Of a stretch of 64,000 nucleotides of DNA, positions 62,479 through 64,000 are shown in pieces (the stretch's first letter is position 1; the number at the start of each line of letters is the position of its first letter). The notes beneath the pieces are model-generated. The model saw only the letters and a list, made by a program, of their open reading frames with translations, was not told where the DNA came from and ran no database searches. Source of the stretch: Thermococcus sp. (lineage in GTDB: Archaea > Methanobacteriota_B > Thermococci > Thermococcales > Thermococcaceae); assembly GCA_027075325.1 (NCBI GenBank), contig JALTBN010000027.1:62001-126000 (forward strand), written 5' to 3'. A program made the translations under genes and the position numbers.

Positions 62479-63228
62479 ATGAAGGTAAAGGCTATCTCGC
62501 TCGACATAGACGGTACGATAACCTATCGAGACAGGCGATTAAGTGTTGAGGCCCTGAAGGCAATAAGGCTCGCGGAAAGGCTCGGCCTTCCAGTAATGCT
62601 GGTCACAGGGAACTCGGTTCCATTCGCTGAGGCGGCGGCGGTCTTCATCGGAACGAGCGGGCCGGTAATAGCGGAAGACGGTGGAGCGCTCTCTCTGAAG
62701 GGTGAAGGAACCATGAGGAAGAGGGTTTTCCTCACCGACATGGACGAGGAGTGGATCCTCTGGAGCGAGCTCAAAAAGCGCTTTCCAGAGGCGGAGCTGA
62801 GCTACTCGACGATGGAGCGGAAAGCCGGCCTCGTGATAACGAGGAAGGTTTCCGTTGAAGCTGTCCGTAAAATCATCGAGGAGCTGGGGCTCAACCTTAT
62901 AGCGGTGGATTCCGGCTTTGCAATACACATCAAAAAACCCTGGATAAACAAGGGGACGGGAATAGAGAAGGCCTGCGAGTACCTAGGGATAAAGTCGAGC
63001 GAAGTTGCCCACGTGGGCGACGGCGAGAACGATTTGGATGCCTTCCGCGTCGTCGGCTATCGTGTTGCCATAGCGCAGGCTCCGGACAGCTTAAAGGAGA
63101 AGGCCGACTACATAACGAAAAAGCCCTACGGCGATGGAGGTGCCGAGGCAGTGTTGCACATCCTGGAGACGTTCGGCTACCTCGGTTACCTCGGTGAGGG
63201 TTATGAAGACCAGGAAGGCGACACTTGA
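62479..63228 (+). CDS. Phosphoglycolate phosphatase, HAD superfamily
   Basis: Dephosphorylates phosphoglycolate. The 249 residues show the HAD motif I LDIDGTI, motif II VTGNS, a C2B cap and motif [16 protein letters not shown], as in archaeal phosphoglycolate phosphatases of the Cof type. ATG 62479 follows GGGTGGAAGAA. Its 3' end overlaps the start of a GNAT gene by 26 bases in another frame, so the two are likely co-expressed. Confidence 0.92.
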   Translation: MKVKAISLDIDGTITYRDRRLSVEALKAIRLAERLGLPVMLVTGNSVPFAEAAAVFIGTSGPVIAEDGGALSLKGEGTMRKRVFLTDMDEEWILWSELKKRFPEAELSYSTMERKAGLVITRKVSVEAVRKIIEELGLNLIAVDSGFAIHIKKPWINKGTGIEKACEYLGIKSSEVAHVGDGENDLDAFRVVGYRVAIAQAPDSLKEKADYITKKPYGDGGAEAVLHILETFGYLGYLGEGYEDQEGDT

Positions 63229-64000
63229 CGACGTTAAAGCCATAGTTGGTGTCCACACCGCAGGGGAAGATCTCTCCGGCCTCTCCGCAGGGGAGCGCTA
63301 CCTCCGCGGCGGCCCGTGGATGAGCGTTGAAACCCTCGCAATCCACATCAACAACCTTCTCCTTGAGGGACAGCTCCCCCTCGTTGCCGGGCTCGATGGA
63401 AAAACAGTCGGAGAGGCAGAGGTCTTTTTCTCGGAGGAACCTTTGGATGGAAAAACGACAAGAATAGCGCACCTCGACGTCATCGAGGTTCACCCGGATT
63501 TTCGAGGCCAAGGCGTTGGAAGGGCCCTCGTCGGATTCATAGAAGCGGTCGCAAGGGAAGAGGGAGTCGAGTTCATAACAACGCAACCGGACGAGGATGC
63601 AACAGGCTTTTACAAAAAGCTGGGCTTTAATGAGCTCCTCTACGAAGGGCTGCTCGTTGAAATTCCAAGCGGGGAGTTCAAGCCGGCTGGTGTTAAGCCC
63701 CTTCGATACTTTCAGTGGGAGACTGTGAAGTCCCTTGAGCTCGTCGCCGGCCGCTTCCAGAGCTCCTATGATATGTGGTTTTCGAGCTTTAGAGATCTCT
63801 TCGCTGGAATTCACGAGATCATAGAGGCCGGAAAAGCCGGAGGGTCTTACTACGTTCTAAAATCCCTTCCCGGAAGACCCGGAAAGGTGGCCCTCTTCCT
63901 CTGGGGGTCGAAGGAGGACATCCCAAGGGCAATCGCTAGGGCGGGAGAGCTGGGCTTTAGGAGGGTTTTGACCGTTCTGGACGAGGAAACCGCGGAATCT
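63203..64000 (+). CDS. GNAT family acetyltransferase, 3' end beyond window
   Basis: At least 266 residues from ATG 63203, preceded by GGTGAGGGTT, with no stop before the window end. [18 protein letters not shown] begins a GNAT domain with the acetyl-CoA-binding loop [15 protein letters not shown] (RGQGVG) and [11 protein letters not shown]. After about residue 155 a second part follows ([18 protein letters not shown] and onward) that may be a second, degenerate GNAT half. Substrate unknown. It overlaps the phosphatase gene by 26 bases. Confidence 0.88.
   Translation, partial: MKTRKATLDDVKAIVGVHTAGEDLSGLSAGERYLRGGPWMSVETLAIHINNLLLEGQLPLVAGLDGKTVGEAEVFFSEEPLDGKTTRIAHLDVIEVHPDFRGQGVGRALVGFIEAVAREEGVEFITTQPDEDATGFYKKLGFNELLYEGLLVEIPSGEFKPAGVKPLRYFQWETVKSLELVAGRFQSSYDMWFSSFRDLFAGIHEIIEAGKAGGSYYVLKSLPGRPGKVALFLWGSKEDIPRAIARAGELGFRRVLTVLDEETAES

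Overview
The window is chromosomal DNA of a hyperthermophilic euryarchaeon of the order Thermococcales, most likely a Thermococcus. The sequence shows archaeal promoters (purine-rich BRE plus TTTATATA-type TATA boxes about 25 bases before transcripts), strong GGTGAT/GGAGG ribosome binding sites, tRNA genes with encoded CCA, and marker genes of the group: a tetraether lipid synthase, a tungsten aldehyde-oxidoreductase relative, an ADP-forming acetyl-CoA synthetase subunit, hexameric glutamate dehydrogenase, CDC48, TFB, FEN-1, archaeal isoprenoid genes and a Tfx regulator.

Layout. 1-5.4 kb: end of a type-4 uracil-DNA glycosylase, the tetraether synthase, a DUF2139 protein, a Tfx regulator and tRNA-Thr, with a decayed LrgB fragment between DUF2139 and Tfx. 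5.4-7.2 kb: a C/D-box guide RNA candidate and gdhA. 7.3-10 kb: a decay zone with three DUF4389 copies (one frameshifted, one divergent, one fragment), a lipoprotein nuclease and two fragments of IS605-type TnpB. 10-14.7 kb: a branched-chain amino acid ABC operon (livJGFHM). 16.2-20.4 kb: an operon of tungsten oxidoreductase, two four-cluster ferredoxins and a flavoprotein. 21.5-25.2 kb: IPP isomerase, RNase J and prenyl diphosphate synthase. 25.4-31.3 kb: an AT-rich accessory island holding a secreted protein with a coupled ABC transporter set, a methyltransferase gene split by a MITE-like element, and an unrecognised 493-residue protein. 31.3-47.3 kb: leuS with a possible leader peptide, a coiled-coil exported protein, prolidase, PAP2 phosphatase, two tRNAs, CDC48, nucleotide and amino acid enzymes, MEMO, mevalonate kinase and isopentenyl phosphate kinase. 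47.3-64 kb: a KaiC-like DUF257 protein, phosphoesterase, acetyl-CoA synthetase alpha, FEN-1, TFB, a small translation operon (YhbY, S19e, PDCD5), AlkA glycosylase, an RHH/coiled-coil pair, tandem C/D guide RNAs, the Fap7-like kinase and Nob1, 5-oxoprolinase pxpABC, phosphoglycolate phosphatase and the start of a GNAT acetyltransferase.

The genes join up in several themes: peptide and amino acid fermentation (gdhA, liv operon, tungsten oxidoreductase, acetyl-CoA synthetase, prolidase, oxoprolinase), archaeal membrane lipid synthesis (mvk, ipk, fni, idsA, tes), DNA repair and replication (UDG, AlkA, FEN-1), and ribosome biogenesis (Nob1, Fap7-like kinase, C/D RNAs, S19e). The least explained parts are the 25-29 kb secreted-protein/ABC cluster, the leuS leader, and the tandem guide RNAs before the adenylate kinase gene.
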